Assembly (NCBI RefSeq): GCF_001639725.1
Contig: NZ_LTAW01000003.1
Span: forward strand, 372,001-436,000
Length of the DNA: 64,000 bases
Source: Marinomonas atlantica
GTDB lineage: Bacteria > Pseudomonadota > Gammaproteobacteria > Pseudomonadales > Marinomonadaceae
Direction: 5' to 3'
Below are positions 56,496-64,000 of this stretch, piece by piece. Position 1 is the stretch's first letter; every line of letters begins with the position of its first letter. The translations under genes and the position numbers were made by a program. The notes under the pieces are model-generated. The model ran no database searches. It saw only the letters and a program-made list of their open reading frames with translations, and was not told the origin of the DNA.

Positions 56496-58469
56496 ATGAC
56501 TAGAATCAATTTGCTGTCCCCTCGCTTAGCTAACCAAATAGCGGCGGGGGAGGTAGTAGAACGCCCCGCATCGGTTGTAAAAGAATTACTGGAAAATAGT
56601 TTAGACGCAGGTGCTACTCAGCTTGATATTGATGTTGAGCAGGGCGGTGTGCGCGGTATCAAGATTCGAGATAATGGTCGTGGTATTGTCAAAGACGATT
56701 TGTCTTTAGCGCTAAGCCGACATGCGACAAGTAAGATTATCACGCTAGATGACTTAGAGGCGGTTGCAACACTTGGGTTTCGTGGTGAAGCCTTGGCCAG
56801 TATCAGTTCTGTGTCGCGTTTACACTTAACATCTTGTGCCGAAGGTGAGCCTGAGGCTTGGCGTGTCGAAGCGGAAGGTAAGGACATGGCGACGTCTGTT
56901 CGACCTGCGTCACATCCTCAAGGTACGACGATCGAGGCGCGCGATCTGTTTTTTAATACGCCAGCGCGACGCAAATTTCTGCGGACAGAGAAAACAGAAT
57001 TCAATCATTTAGAAGAAGTTGTAAAGCGGTTGGCGCTTAGTCGCTACGACGTAGGTTTTCGCTTAAGTCATAATGGTAAGCAAGTGTATGATCTTCGTCC
57101 GGTCCAAGATCAGCTGCATGCGGAGCATCGCTTAGCAAACTTGTTGGGTAAAAAATTCATTGAGAATGCGCTGACCATTGATGTTGAGGCGGCAGGATTG
57201 CGTTTGTGGGGATGGATTGGCTTACCAACTTTTTCTCGATCGCAGGCAGATTTGCAGTATTTCTTTGTGAACGGCCGTGTTGTGCGTGACAAGTTGGTTG
57301 CTCATGCGGTGCGCCAGGCTTATCGCGATGTGTTATATAACGGTCGCCATCCTACCTTTGTTCTGTATCTTGAGTTGGACCCTGGCACGGTTGATGTAAA
57401 TGTTCACCCAACTAAACATGAAGTGCGTTTTCGTGATGGGCGATTGGTGCATGACTTCTTGTTCAGTCGTATTCATAAAGTATTGGCAGATGTTCGGCCT
57501 GAGTCGGGGATGCAGGGGGCTGCTGAACACCCAATCCAGCAGCAAGAACCACAAATTAAAGATCAAGCGAATTTAGGCTTAGGGCACCCTTCGGCAGCCC
57601 GGGATGCCTCTTGGATGAGTTCGGGTCAAAATAGTGGGCATACACCAAACTCTTACACACCAAAGGATGTGCCTACAACAGGTCAAGTGACTGGTCAACT
57701 CAGCGCAGTGTCTAAGATGAACGACTTTGCTCGTCAGTTTGAAGGCGAGCATATTGACCCTGAAACAGGTGAAATTACGCCTGTCGTCACTCAAGCGGCC
57801 CCTTTTGTAAGCACAAACGATGCCAGTTTTAGTGTCACTGAAAGGACGGGGCGAGTGCGTGAACCGATGCCAAGTCACTCAATAACACCGCCACTAGGTT
57901 ACGCGGTGGCGCAAATACATGGCGTGTATATCCTATCGGAAACGGAAACCGGCATGATCATCGTTGATATGCATGCCGCGCATGAGCGTATTGTCTATGA
58001 GCGAATGAAAGCTGCGTTTTATGCCAAAAGTGTCGCGTCTCAGCCTCTATTGGTACCTATTAATGTATCTTTATCGCAAGCAGAAGCGGATTTGGTGGAA
58101 GACTGTGATGATGTGTTTGCGCAATTTGGTTTTAAAATAGAGCGTTCTGGCCCTGAAAGTGTCATGGTGCGCGAAGTGCCGATCATATTAATTGACGGCG
58201 ATATTGAGAGCTTGGTTCGAGATGTGATTAGCGATTTGGTAGTCAATGGAACCAGCGACTTATTGCAAGCACGTGCTAATGAGTTAATGGCGACGATGTC
58301 TTGTCACGGTGCTGTTCGAGCGAACCGAAAGTTGACCATTGCTGAAATGAACAGTTTGCTTCGTGATATGGAAATTACTGAGCGCAGTGGGCAATGTAAC
58401 CATGGACGACCAACTTGGACTCAGTTATCCATGTCTGATTTAGATAAATTATTTTTACGGGGCCGCTAA
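56496..58469 (+). CDS. mutL: DNA mismatch repair protein MutL
   Basis: This 657-residue ATPase links MutS mismatch recognition to strand removal. The N-terminal GHKL domain has [26 protein letters not shown] and [17 protein letters not shown], with [12 protein letters not shown] closing the transducer domain near residue 310. A linker of about 130 residues precedes the dimerisation domain with [15 protein letters not shown] and [17 protein letters not shown] do not see the endonuclease motif DQHAxxExxxxE, so it is of the non-nicking type. ATG at 56496 follows AAGGAG. Confidence 0.96.
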   Translation: MTRINLLSPRLANQIAAGEVVERPASVVKELLENSLDAGATQLDIDVEQGGVRGIKIRDNGRGIVKDDLSLALSRHATSKIITLDDLEAVATLGFRGEALASISSVSRLHLTSCAEGEPEAWRVEAEGKDMATSVRPASHPQGTTIEARDLFFNTPARRKFLRTEKTEFNHLEEVVKRLALSRYDVGFRLSHNGKQVYDLRPVQDQLHAEHRLANLLGKKFIENALTIDVEAAGLRLWGWIGLPTFSRSQADLQYFFVNGRVVRDKLVAHAVRQAYRDVLYNGRHPTFVLYLELDPGTVDVNVHPTKHEVRFRDGRLVHDFLFSRIHKVLADVRPESGMQGAAEHPIQQQEPQIKDQANLGLGHPSAARDASWMSSGQNSGHTPNSYTPKDVPTTGQVTGQLSAVSKMNDFARQFEGEHIDPETGEITPVVTQAAPFVSTNDASFSVTERTGRVREPMPSHSITPPLGYAVAQIHGVYILSETETGMIIVDMHAAHERIVYERMKAAFYAKSVASQPLLVPINVSLSQAEADLVEDCDDVFAQFGFKIERSGPESVMVREVPIILIDGDIESLVRDVISDLVVNGTSDLLQARANELMATMSCHGAVRANRKLTIAEMNSLLRDMEITERSGQCNHGRPTWTQLSMSDLDKLFLRGR

Positions 58470-58472
58470 AAC

Positions 58473-59405
58473 ATGTCTAAACCTAAAGTCGTTTGCTTAA
58501 TGGGGCCAACTGCCTCAGGTAAAACAGGGCTTGCTGTTGAGCTTGCCAATCAGCACGGCTATGACATTATCAGTGTCGACTCCGCCTTAGTGTACAAAGG
58601 TATGGATATTGGTACTGCTAAACCGGATGCAGAAACATTAGCCAAGGCGCCACACCGTTTAATCGATATTATTGAGCCAACTGAAAGTTACTCTGCGGCT
58701 GATTTTTTATCTGATGCGCAACGTGAAGTAGAAGATATTGTGGCGCAAGGTAAAACGCCACTCTTGGTGGGCGGCACTATGATGTATTTCAATGCGTTGC
58801 AAAATGGATTGGCGCCAATGCCGTCAGCGGATCCGGCAATTCGTGCTGAGTTTGATCAGCATGCTGCTAAGTTTGGTTTAGCGAGTTTGCATGAACAGCT
58901 AAAAGAAATTGATCCAGTGGCGGCAGCTAGAATCAATCCAAATGATCCTCAGCGATTACAGCGTGCATTAGAGGTTTACCGTTTGACGGGTAAAACTATG
59001 ACTCAATTGTGGGCGGAGCAAGAAGCACAGGAACTGCCGTTTGAGTTAATTAATATTGCTGTAATGCCGCAAGAGCGTTCAGTGCTTCATCAGCGTATAG
59101 AGCAGCGCTTTCATATTATGATGGAGCAGGGCTTCCTAGCGGAGGTTGAGGCGCTGTATCGACGCGGAGACTTAACGATCGATATGCCATCGATTCGCTG
59201 TGTCGGATACCGTCAGCTGTGGCAGTATTTGGAAGGGGAAGATACCCTTGATGAAGCTATATTTAAGGGAGTTGTTGCAACAAGGCAATTAGCAAAACGT
59301 CAGCATACTTGGTTACGTGGCTGGGATGATTTAGTGTTTTTTGATAGCTTACATAAAGATCTTTTAGGACAAACCTTGAAATACTTGGAAAGCGAGATTA
59401 TATAA
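58473..59405 (+). CDS. miaA: tRNA dimethylallyltransferase
   Basis: It adds the isopentenyl group to A37 in tRNAs that read U-starting codons. The 310-residue protein has the P-loop [47 protein letters not shown] and [20 protein letters not shown], all MiaA signatures. It is 3 nt after mutL and precedes hfq. Confidence 0.97.
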   Translation: MSKPKVVCLMGPTASGKTGLAVELANQHGYDIISVDSALVYKGMDIGTAKPDAETLAKAPHRLIDIIEPTESYSAADFLSDAQREVEDIVAQGKTPLLVGGTMMYFNALQNGLAPMPSADPAIRAEFDQHAAKFGLASLHEQLKEIDPVAAARINPNDPQRLQRALEVYRLTGKTMTQLWAEQEAQELPFELINIAVMPQERSVLHQRIEQRFHIMMEQGFLAEVEALYRRGDLTIDMPSIRCVGYRQLWQYLEGEDTLDEAIFKGVVATRQLAKRQHTWLRGWDDLVFFDSLHKDLLGQTLKYLESEII

Positions 59406-59493
59406 GGGGAAATCAGAAAAGTTTTGGTGTACTATCTATAGTATTGTTTTGCCAATATTTTAATTATAAGTTTGCTTGCTTAAGGAGAATCCG

Positions 59494-59739
59494 ATGTCAA
59501 AAGGGCAGTCATTACAAGACCCTTACTTAAACGTACTTCGCAAAGAAAGAGTGCCTGTATCTATCTTTCTTGTGAATGGTATTAAGCTTCAAGGACAGAT
59601 CGAGTCATTTGATCAGTTTGTGATTTTGTTGAAAAACACTGTTAGCCAAATGGTGTACAAACACGCAATCTCGACTGTTGTTCCATCACGCACTATTCGT
59701 CTACCGTCTCCTGATCAGGCGGAAGATGCTGCAGAATAA
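59494..59739 (+). CDS. hfq: RNA chaperone Hfq
   Basis: This 81-residue hexameric chaperone pairs small RNAs with mRNAs. The Sm1 motif ([19 protein letters not shown]) and Sm2 motif with YKHAIST are complete; the N-terminal [20 protein letters not shown] is nearly invariant. The C-terminal tail is short, ending after [17 protein letters not shown] follows TAAGGAGAATCC. Confidence 0.98.
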   Translation: MSKGQSLQDPYLNVLRKERVPVSIFLVNGIKLQGQIESFDQFVILLKNTVSQMVYKHAISTVVPSRTIRLPSPDQAEDAAE

Positions 59740-59775
59740 GTTTGTTCAGACTAGAGCAAACAGAGGTTATATAAC

Positions 59776-61065
59776 TTGTTTTTCGAACGCCCTGAAAGTG
59801 GTGAAATTGCTGTACTGGTTCATATCGATTTTCATGATTCCGACGATAATCATGGGCCAGAAGAGTTCGTAGAACTCGCTCTCTCTGCTGGCGCTGATCC
59901 TGTTGCTGTTGTAACTGGATCTCGACAAAGACCTGATTCTAGGTTCTTTGTCGGTACCGGCAAATTAGATGAAATCAAAGATATTGTGATCCGAGAAGAA
60001 GCCCAAGTGGTGCTTTTCGACCATGCCTTATCCCCCTCACAAGAGCGTAATCTTGAAAGTGTCTTGAATTGCCGAGTGCTTGACCGCACTGGTTTGATTC
60101 TAGATATTTTTGCGCAACGTGCTCGTACGCATGAAGGTAAGCTGCAAGTGGAGCTTGCCCAGTTACAGCATATGTCGACTCGATTAATTCGAGGTTGGAC
60201 GCACCTTGAGCGCCAAAAAGGTGGTATAGGAATGCGCGGTCCAGGTGAAACACAGCTTGAAACGGACCGTCGATTACTTCGTGAGCGCATTAAATCCATC
60301 CAAAAACGTCTTGCTAAAGTAAATTCACAGCGTGACCAAAGTCGTCGTGCTCGTTCTCGATCAGATGTGCCTACGGTTTCGCTCGTAGGTTACACCAACG
60401 CTGGCAAGTCGACTTTGTTTAATCGTGCTACTGGTGCTGACGTTTATGCGGCTGACCAGCTATTTGCAACATTGGATCCGACGCTACGACGTCTTGATCT
60501 TGAGCAAGTGGGTACGATTGTGTTGGCGGATACGGTAGGTTTTATTCGAAAATTACCGCACCGATTAGTAAAGGCATTCCAGGCAACATTGAAAGAATCG
60601 GCAGAGTCTGACCTTTTACTGCATGTCGTGGATGCTGCAGATGTTAACCGCGACGAAAATATTGCTGATGTCGATATTGTTCTAGAAGAAATTGGTGCTA
60701 ATGAGCTGCCAATTCTGAAAGTATTTAATAAAATTGATGCGATGCCGACCGGTGAACCTCGAATTGATCGTGATGAGCATGGGAACCCTGTGCGAGTTTG
60801 GGTGTCTGCTCGTGATGGGGTCGGCATTGATTTACTTGAGCAAGCGATTGCTGAACTATTATCTGAAGACGTTGTTAAAGAAACTATCGTCGTTCCTGTT
60901 GAACAAGGTCGATTTAGGGCTATGTTGTTCGAGCAAGGCGGTGTTAAAAACGAAACTTACAACGAATTAGGGCAATCTGTGCTTGAATTGTGCTTGCCTC
61001 GCAAGGATTATCTACAAATACTTGCTAGAGTGGGTATGTCTGAAGAACAAGTTCAGGCAGCCTAA
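59776..61065 (+). CDS. hflX: Ribosome-associated GTPase HflX
   Basis: This 429-residue GTPase splits stalled ribosomes. The N-terminal domain has SRFFVGTGKLDEIKDIV, followed by a coiled region GGIGMRGPGETQLETDRRLL and the G domain with GYTNAGKSTLFNRATG, LADTVGFIRKLPH and FNKIDAMP. TTG is the start, with GAGG at 10 nt. It lies 36 nt after hfq, as in most gammaproteobacteria. Confidence 0.95.
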   Translation: MFFERPESGEIAVLVHIDFHDSDDNHGPEEFVELALSAGADPVAVVTGSRQRPDSRFFVGTGKLDEIKDIVIREEAQVVLFDHALSPSQERNLESVLNCRVLDRTGLILDIFAQRARTHEGKLQVELAQLQHMSTRLIRGWTHLERQKGGIGMRGPGETQLETDRRLLRERIKSIQKRLAKVNSQRDQSRRARSRSDVPTVSLVGYTNAGKSTLFNRATGADVYAADQLFATLDPTLRRLDLEQVGTIVLADTVGFIRKLPHRLVKAFQATLKESAESDLLLHVVDAADVNRDENIADVDIVLEEIGANELPILKVFNKIDAMPTGEPRIDRDEHGNPVRVWVSARDGVGIDLLEQAIAELLSEDVVKETIVVPVEQGRFRAMLFEQGGVKNETYNELGQSVLELCLPRKDYLQILARVGMSEEQVQAA

Positions 61066-61102
61066 TCACCGGATTATCATTACAAGAAAGTGGAGATGTA
61101 GT

Positions 61103-62350
61103 ATGGCCTGGAATGAACCGGGTAATAACGACAACGACCCATGGAACACGGATAAAAACCGTAACAGCAATGGGGGGCGTGATAAAGAGCCGGATAAAGA
61201 GCCAAATAACGACCCTTGGGGTCGTCAAGGTCAGAGTAATGGTGGCAAAGATCAATCACCACCTGACCTTGATGAGGCTTTTAACAAGCTAATGGGTATG
61301 CTGGGCGTTAATAAAAAACGCAATGGCGGCTCAGGATCTAATGGTGGTCCAGGAATGGGCGGCAAATTAGGTAGCGGCTTGGTGGGAATCGTGGTTGTTG
61401 GTTTGTTTGCCTTATGGGCAGCAACGGGCATCTATCAGGTTGACCAGCAAGAGCGTGGTGTTGTTCTTCGTTTGGGTAAATTTCATGAAACGGTTATGCC
61501 GGGTCTGCATTGGAATCCACCATTAATTGACTCTGTGACACGTGTCAACGTAACGAAAGTACGTTCGCACGATCATAAAGCATTGATGTTGACCGTGGAT
61601 GAAGCGATTGTTGAAGTGGGCGTATCCGTTCAATACTCAATCGATAATCCGCGCGACTTCGTTCTAAATGTTCGTGCGCCGGAGGATTCTCTAGCGCAAG
61701 CAGTTGAGAGTTCACTGCGTCACGTTGTTGGTACCACCGAAATGGACCAGATTTTGACCGAAGGTCGTGAGGTGTTAGCGGCGGAAGTGAAAGAGCGTCT
61801 TCAGTCTTACATTAGTGATTACGGTACAGGCTTGCTGATTTCTAAAGTGAACGTTGAAAATACGCAAGCTCCCAATCAAGTTCAGGCGGCGTTTGATGAT
61901 GTAATCAAAGCCAAAGAAGATGAGCAACGTGTTCGTAACGAGGCAGAATCATACGCAAACGGAATCATTCCGGAAGCGCGTGGTCGAGCTCAGCGTATTC
62001 GTGAAGAAGCCGAAGCTTATCGTTCTGAGATCGTTGCGCGTGCTCAAGGTCAGGCAGATCGTTTTGATCGCCTATACCAAGAGTATGCAAAAGCACCTGA
62101 AGTTACTCGTCAGCGTCTATATCTAGAGACGATTGAAACGATTTACAAAGGGGCAAATAAGGTTGTTGTTGATTCGAAAAATGGTAACAACATGATGTAC
62201 TTGCCACTTGATCAGATTATGAAACAACGTGCTTCATCGTCTGATGCAGATCGAGTTGGTTCATCTTCTATCAGCTCGCTGACAGATCAGGTGATTTCTG
62301 AGATCCGTAGTCGTCAAAGTTCAAGTCCGGTGCGTGAGGGGAGAAACTAA
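61103..62350 (+). CDS. hflK: FtsH protease regulator HflK
   Basis: This 415-residue SPFH-family membrane protein forms a large cage around FtsH with HflC. The N terminus is a Gly/Asn/Asp-rich cytoplasmic stretch, the membrane helix is at about 90-110 (GIVVVGLFALWAATGIYQV), and the SPFH domain begins at QQERGVVLRLGKFHETVMPG. A long helical segment (about 275-340) rich in Arg, Glu and Ala follows. The frame opens earlier at 60983, but this ATG follows TGGAGATG. Stop overlaps hflC by 1 nt. Confidence 0.95.
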   Translation: MAWNEPGNNDNDPWNTDKNRNSNGGRDKEPDKEPNNDPWGRQGQSNGGKDQSPPDLDEAFNKLMGMLGVNKKRNGGSGSNGGPGMGGKLGSGLVGIVVVGLFALWAATGIYQVDQQERGVVLRLGKFHETVMPGLHWNPPLIDSVTRVNVTKVRSHDHKALMLTVDEAIVEVGVSVQYSIDNPRDFVLNVRAPEDSLAQAVESSLRHVVGTTEMDQILTEGREVLAAEVKERLQSYISDYGTGLLISKVNVENTQAPNQVQAAFDDVIKAKEDEQRVRNEAESYANGIIPEARGRAQRIREEAEAYRSEIVARAQGQADRFDRLYQEYAKAPEVTRQRLYLETIETIYKGANKVVVDSKNGNNMMYLPLDQIMKQRASSSDADRVGSSSISSLTDQVISEIRSRQSSSPVREGRN

Positions 62351-63216
62351 TGAAAAACCTATCTTTTGCGATTTTATTTATCGTATTGGCAGCGGTTTTA
62401 GTTGCTTCTCAGACTCTTTACGTAGTTAAGGAAACTGAGCGTGCGGTGGTTCTTAAGTTTGGTGAGATTGTTCAGGCGGATGTTCAGCCTGGTATTCACT
62501 TCAAATTGCCGATTATGAACGATGTGAAGAAATTCGATGCGCGTATTTTGACGATGGATTCACGTCCTCAGCGTTATCTAACGCTTGAGAAAAAAGCGGT
62601 TATTGTGGATTCCTACGTTAAATGGAAGATTGCCGATGTAGCGCGTTTCTATCAGGCAACGTCTGGTGATGAATTTGTTGCCAATCGAGTGTTGTCTTCG
62701 CGTGTTGATACTGGCCTGCGTAACCAATTTGGTGAGCGTACTATGCATGAAGTGGTGTCGGGTGAGCGTGAAGAACTGATGACTGAGTTGCGTGATCGTA
62801 TTGATGGCGTTGCCCAAAATGAGTTGGGTATTACGATTGTTGATATTCGTGTGAAGCGAATTGATCTGCCGCCAGATGTAAGTGAATCTGTTTACCAGCG
62901 TATGCGTACTGAGCGTGAGCGTGAAGCTCGTGAACACCGTTCTAAAGGTCTAGAGCTTGCAGAAGGTATTCGTGCCGATGCAGATCGTCAGCGAGTGGTG
63001 CTTGAAGCAGAAGCGCAGCGTGATGCGGAAATGATTCGTGGTGACGGCGATGCGCAAGCAGCTTCTGTATACGCTGAAGCTTATCAGCAAGATCCTGAGT
63101 TCTATGATTTTTATCGTAGCCTTCAAGCTTACCGTGCAAGTTTTGAAAACAGCGGTGATGTGTTCATTTTGGATCCTGAAAGCGATTTCTTTAAGTACTT
63201 TAAAGAAACGAAATAA
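62350..63216 (+). CDS. hflC: FtsH protease regulator HflC
   Basis: This 288-residue partner of HflK has an N-terminal membrane anchor (FAILFIVLAAVLVASQTLYV), an SPFH domain with TERAVVLKFGEIVQADVQPG and DVRVKR-like VDIRVKRIDLP, and a helical segment with EREREAREHRSKGLELAEG. It is translationally coupled to hflK by TAATG overlap. Confidence 0.96.
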   Translation: MKNLSFAILFIVLAAVLVASQTLYVVKETERAVVLKFGEIVQADVQPGIHFKLPIMNDVKKFDARILTMDSRPQRYLTLEKKAVIVDSYVKWKIADVARFYQATSGDEFVANRVLSSRVDTGLRNQFGERTMHEVVSGEREELMTELRDRIDGVAQNELGITIVDIRVKRIDLPPDVSESVYQRMRTEREREAREHRSKGLELAEGIRADADRQRVVLEAEAQRDAEMIRGDGDAQAASVYAEAYQQDPEFYDFYRSLQAYRASFENSGDVFILDPESDFFKYFKETK

Positions 63217-63229
63217 AGAACTGATATTT

Positions 63230-63265
63230 GGCTGACTTGCAGGCTCTTATGCCTGTAAGTCAGCC
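63230..63265 (+). other. Strong hairpin after hflC
   Basis: GGCTGACTTGCAGGC and GCCTGTAAGTCAGCC form a 15-bp stem with one G-U pair and a 6-nt loop, 14 nt after hflC. No T-run follows. It may protect the hflKC mRNA end or act with the next terminator. Confidence 0.6.
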
Positions 63266-63287
63266 ATAAATTCATGATAGAATCAGC

Positions 63288-63312
63288 AAAACCGGGTAAA
63301 GCCCGGTTTTTT
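63288..63312 (+). terminator. Terminator between hflC and the DUF2065 gene
   Basis: AAACCGGG and CCCGGTTT pair around a 5-nt loop and end in a T-run. It separates hflKC from the DUF2065-hisZ pair. Confidence 0.85.
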
Positions 63313-63335
63313 AATGGTCAAAATATAGAGAGTCT

Positions 63336-63533
63336 ATGCAGGAATTGTTGCATTCGCTTCTAGTTGGTTTCAGCTTGTTACTGATTGCCGAAGGGGTTTT
63401 ACCGTTTTTGAAGCCAAATTTGTGGCGTGAAATAATGGTAAGAGCGATCGCAAGTTCAGATAAAAACTTGCGGGTGCTTGGGGCGGTGAGTATGTTTCTT
63501 GGATTAATGCTCCTATTACTGGCCCGAAGCTAA
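63336..63533 (+). CDS. DUF2065 (YjeT-like) small membrane protein
   Basis: This 65-residue protein has two helices (about residues 6-22 and 46-62) with [20 protein letters not shown] at the start and [20 protein letters not shown] at the end. The family commonly sits between hflC and hisZ or purA and has no known function. It precedes hisZ by 14 nt. Confidence 0.88.
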   Translation: MQELLHSLLVGFSLLLIAEGVLPFLKPNLWREIMVRAIASSDKNLRVLGAVSMFLGLMLLLLARS

Positions 63534-63547
63534 GAGGATACAGTTTA

Positions 63548-64000
63548 ATGACACTAGCAGATCGCTGGTTGCTACCAGATGGTGTTGACGAGGCTTTGCC
63601 TAAACAGGCGGCTAAGATTGAACACCTTAGAAGAACACTGCTTAATCTCCACGAAAGTTGGGGTTACCAATTGGTCATCCCTCCTCTAATCGAGTACCTA
63701 GATTCTTTGTTAATCGGTGCTGGCTCGGATCTAGAGATCGAAACCTTTAAAGTTATTGATCAGCTATCTGGTCGATTGATGGGTATTCGTGCTGACTTTA
63801 CTTCGCAAGTGGCTCGTATTGATGCCCATTGTCTAAAAAATGACGGTGTTGAGCGTCTTAGCTATTGCGGCAGCGTATTACGTACTACCCCGGCAGGTCT
63901 TGATGGAACGCGAAGCCCTATTCAATTAGGAGCTGAGTTATATGGACACAGTGGTATTGAAAGTGATTTAGAAATTCTGTCTCTTATGCTGGATACCTTG
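63548..64000 (+). CDS. hisZ: ATP phosphoribosyltransferase regulatory subunit, 5' part
   Basis: HisZ is a HisRS-like protein without aminoacylation activity that regulates short-form HisG in histidine synthesis. The visible 151 residues start [20 protein letters not shown] and include [39 protein letters not shown] and [20 protein letters not shown]. The start and neighbours (hflC, DUF2065) fit hisZ rather than hisS. The 3' part is outside the window. Confidence 0.93.
   Translation, partial: MTLADRWLLPDGVDEALPKQAAKIEHLRRTLLNLHESWGYQLVIPPLIEYLDSLLIGAGSDLEIETFKVIDQLSGRLMGIRADFTSQVARIDAHCLKNDGVERLSYCGSVLRTTPAGLDGTRSPIQLGAELYGHSGIESDLEILSLMLDTL

Noticed and set aside
60983..61102. Extended N terminus for HflK
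   Set aside because: The extension lies over the hflX 3' end in another frame; ATG at 61103 has a good ribosome site and the typical MAW...PWG opening.

Overview
The window reads as the chromosome of a marine gammaproteobacterium in the Oceanospirillales, most like Marinomonas. This rests on housekeeping gene order shared with pseudomonads (HDOD-psd region, motAB, rsgA, orn, nnrD, tsaE, amidase, mutL, miaA, hfq, hflX, hflK, hflC, hisZ), AT-rich intergenic DNA, and a large set of chemotaxis, uptake and sugar-acid genes. I see no prophage, CRISPR array, rRNA or replication origin.

Layout. Positions 1-2880 hold the 3' end of lpdA, then sucC and sucD of the TCA cycle, closed by a terminator. Positions 3000-20400 are accessory: a small lipoprotein, a MarR regulator divergent from a DMT exporter, a CitAB-like operon (2-hydroxycarboxylate transporter, sensor kinase, response regulator), a chemoreceptor with a C-terminal sensor, a pirin, GtrA, a second DMT transporter, small VOC, CPXCG and DUF2721 proteins, the aspartase-asparaginase operon with a terminator-like leader, a divergent XRE regulator plus amidase, and a PepSY and cytochrome b561 pair. 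Positions 20600-24230 hold an Aer-like chemoreceptor overlapping a PAS-EAL phosphodiesterase. A Tat-exported PhoX phosphatase follows. Behind it lies a scar with a frameshifted luxR fragment, an IS5-type transposase remnant and a second copy of the phoX 3' end.

Positions 27495-41080 form the most distinctive block: galM, a LysR regulator, a ChvE-GguA-GguB-type sugar ABC transporter, and eight same-strand genes for oxidative sugar catabolism. The enzymes include those expected for both the phosphorylative galactonate route (DgoK, DgoA) and the non-phosphorylative arabonate route (GguC/AraD1-like protein, 2-oxoglutarate semialdehyde dehydrogenase). The dehydrogenase, lactonase and dehydratase are probably shared. 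End products would be pyruvate plus glyceraldehyde 3-phosphate from the hexose and 2-oxoglutarate from the pentose.

Positions 41105-64000 are conserved core. They hold a tRNA-Leu(CAA), queA-tgt-yajC-secD-secF, psd and an HDOD protein on the minus strand, motAB, rsgA, orn, and then the nnrD-tsaE-amidase-mutL-miaA-hfq-hflX-hflK-hflC-DUF2065-hisZ series, with hisZ cut by the window end.

The most interesting non-coding signals are the hairpin plus U-run just ahead of the aspA ribosome binding site, the terminator of the lipoprotein gene buried inside the opposing marR gene, the dyads between marR and its exporter, and the duplicated phoX 3' end.
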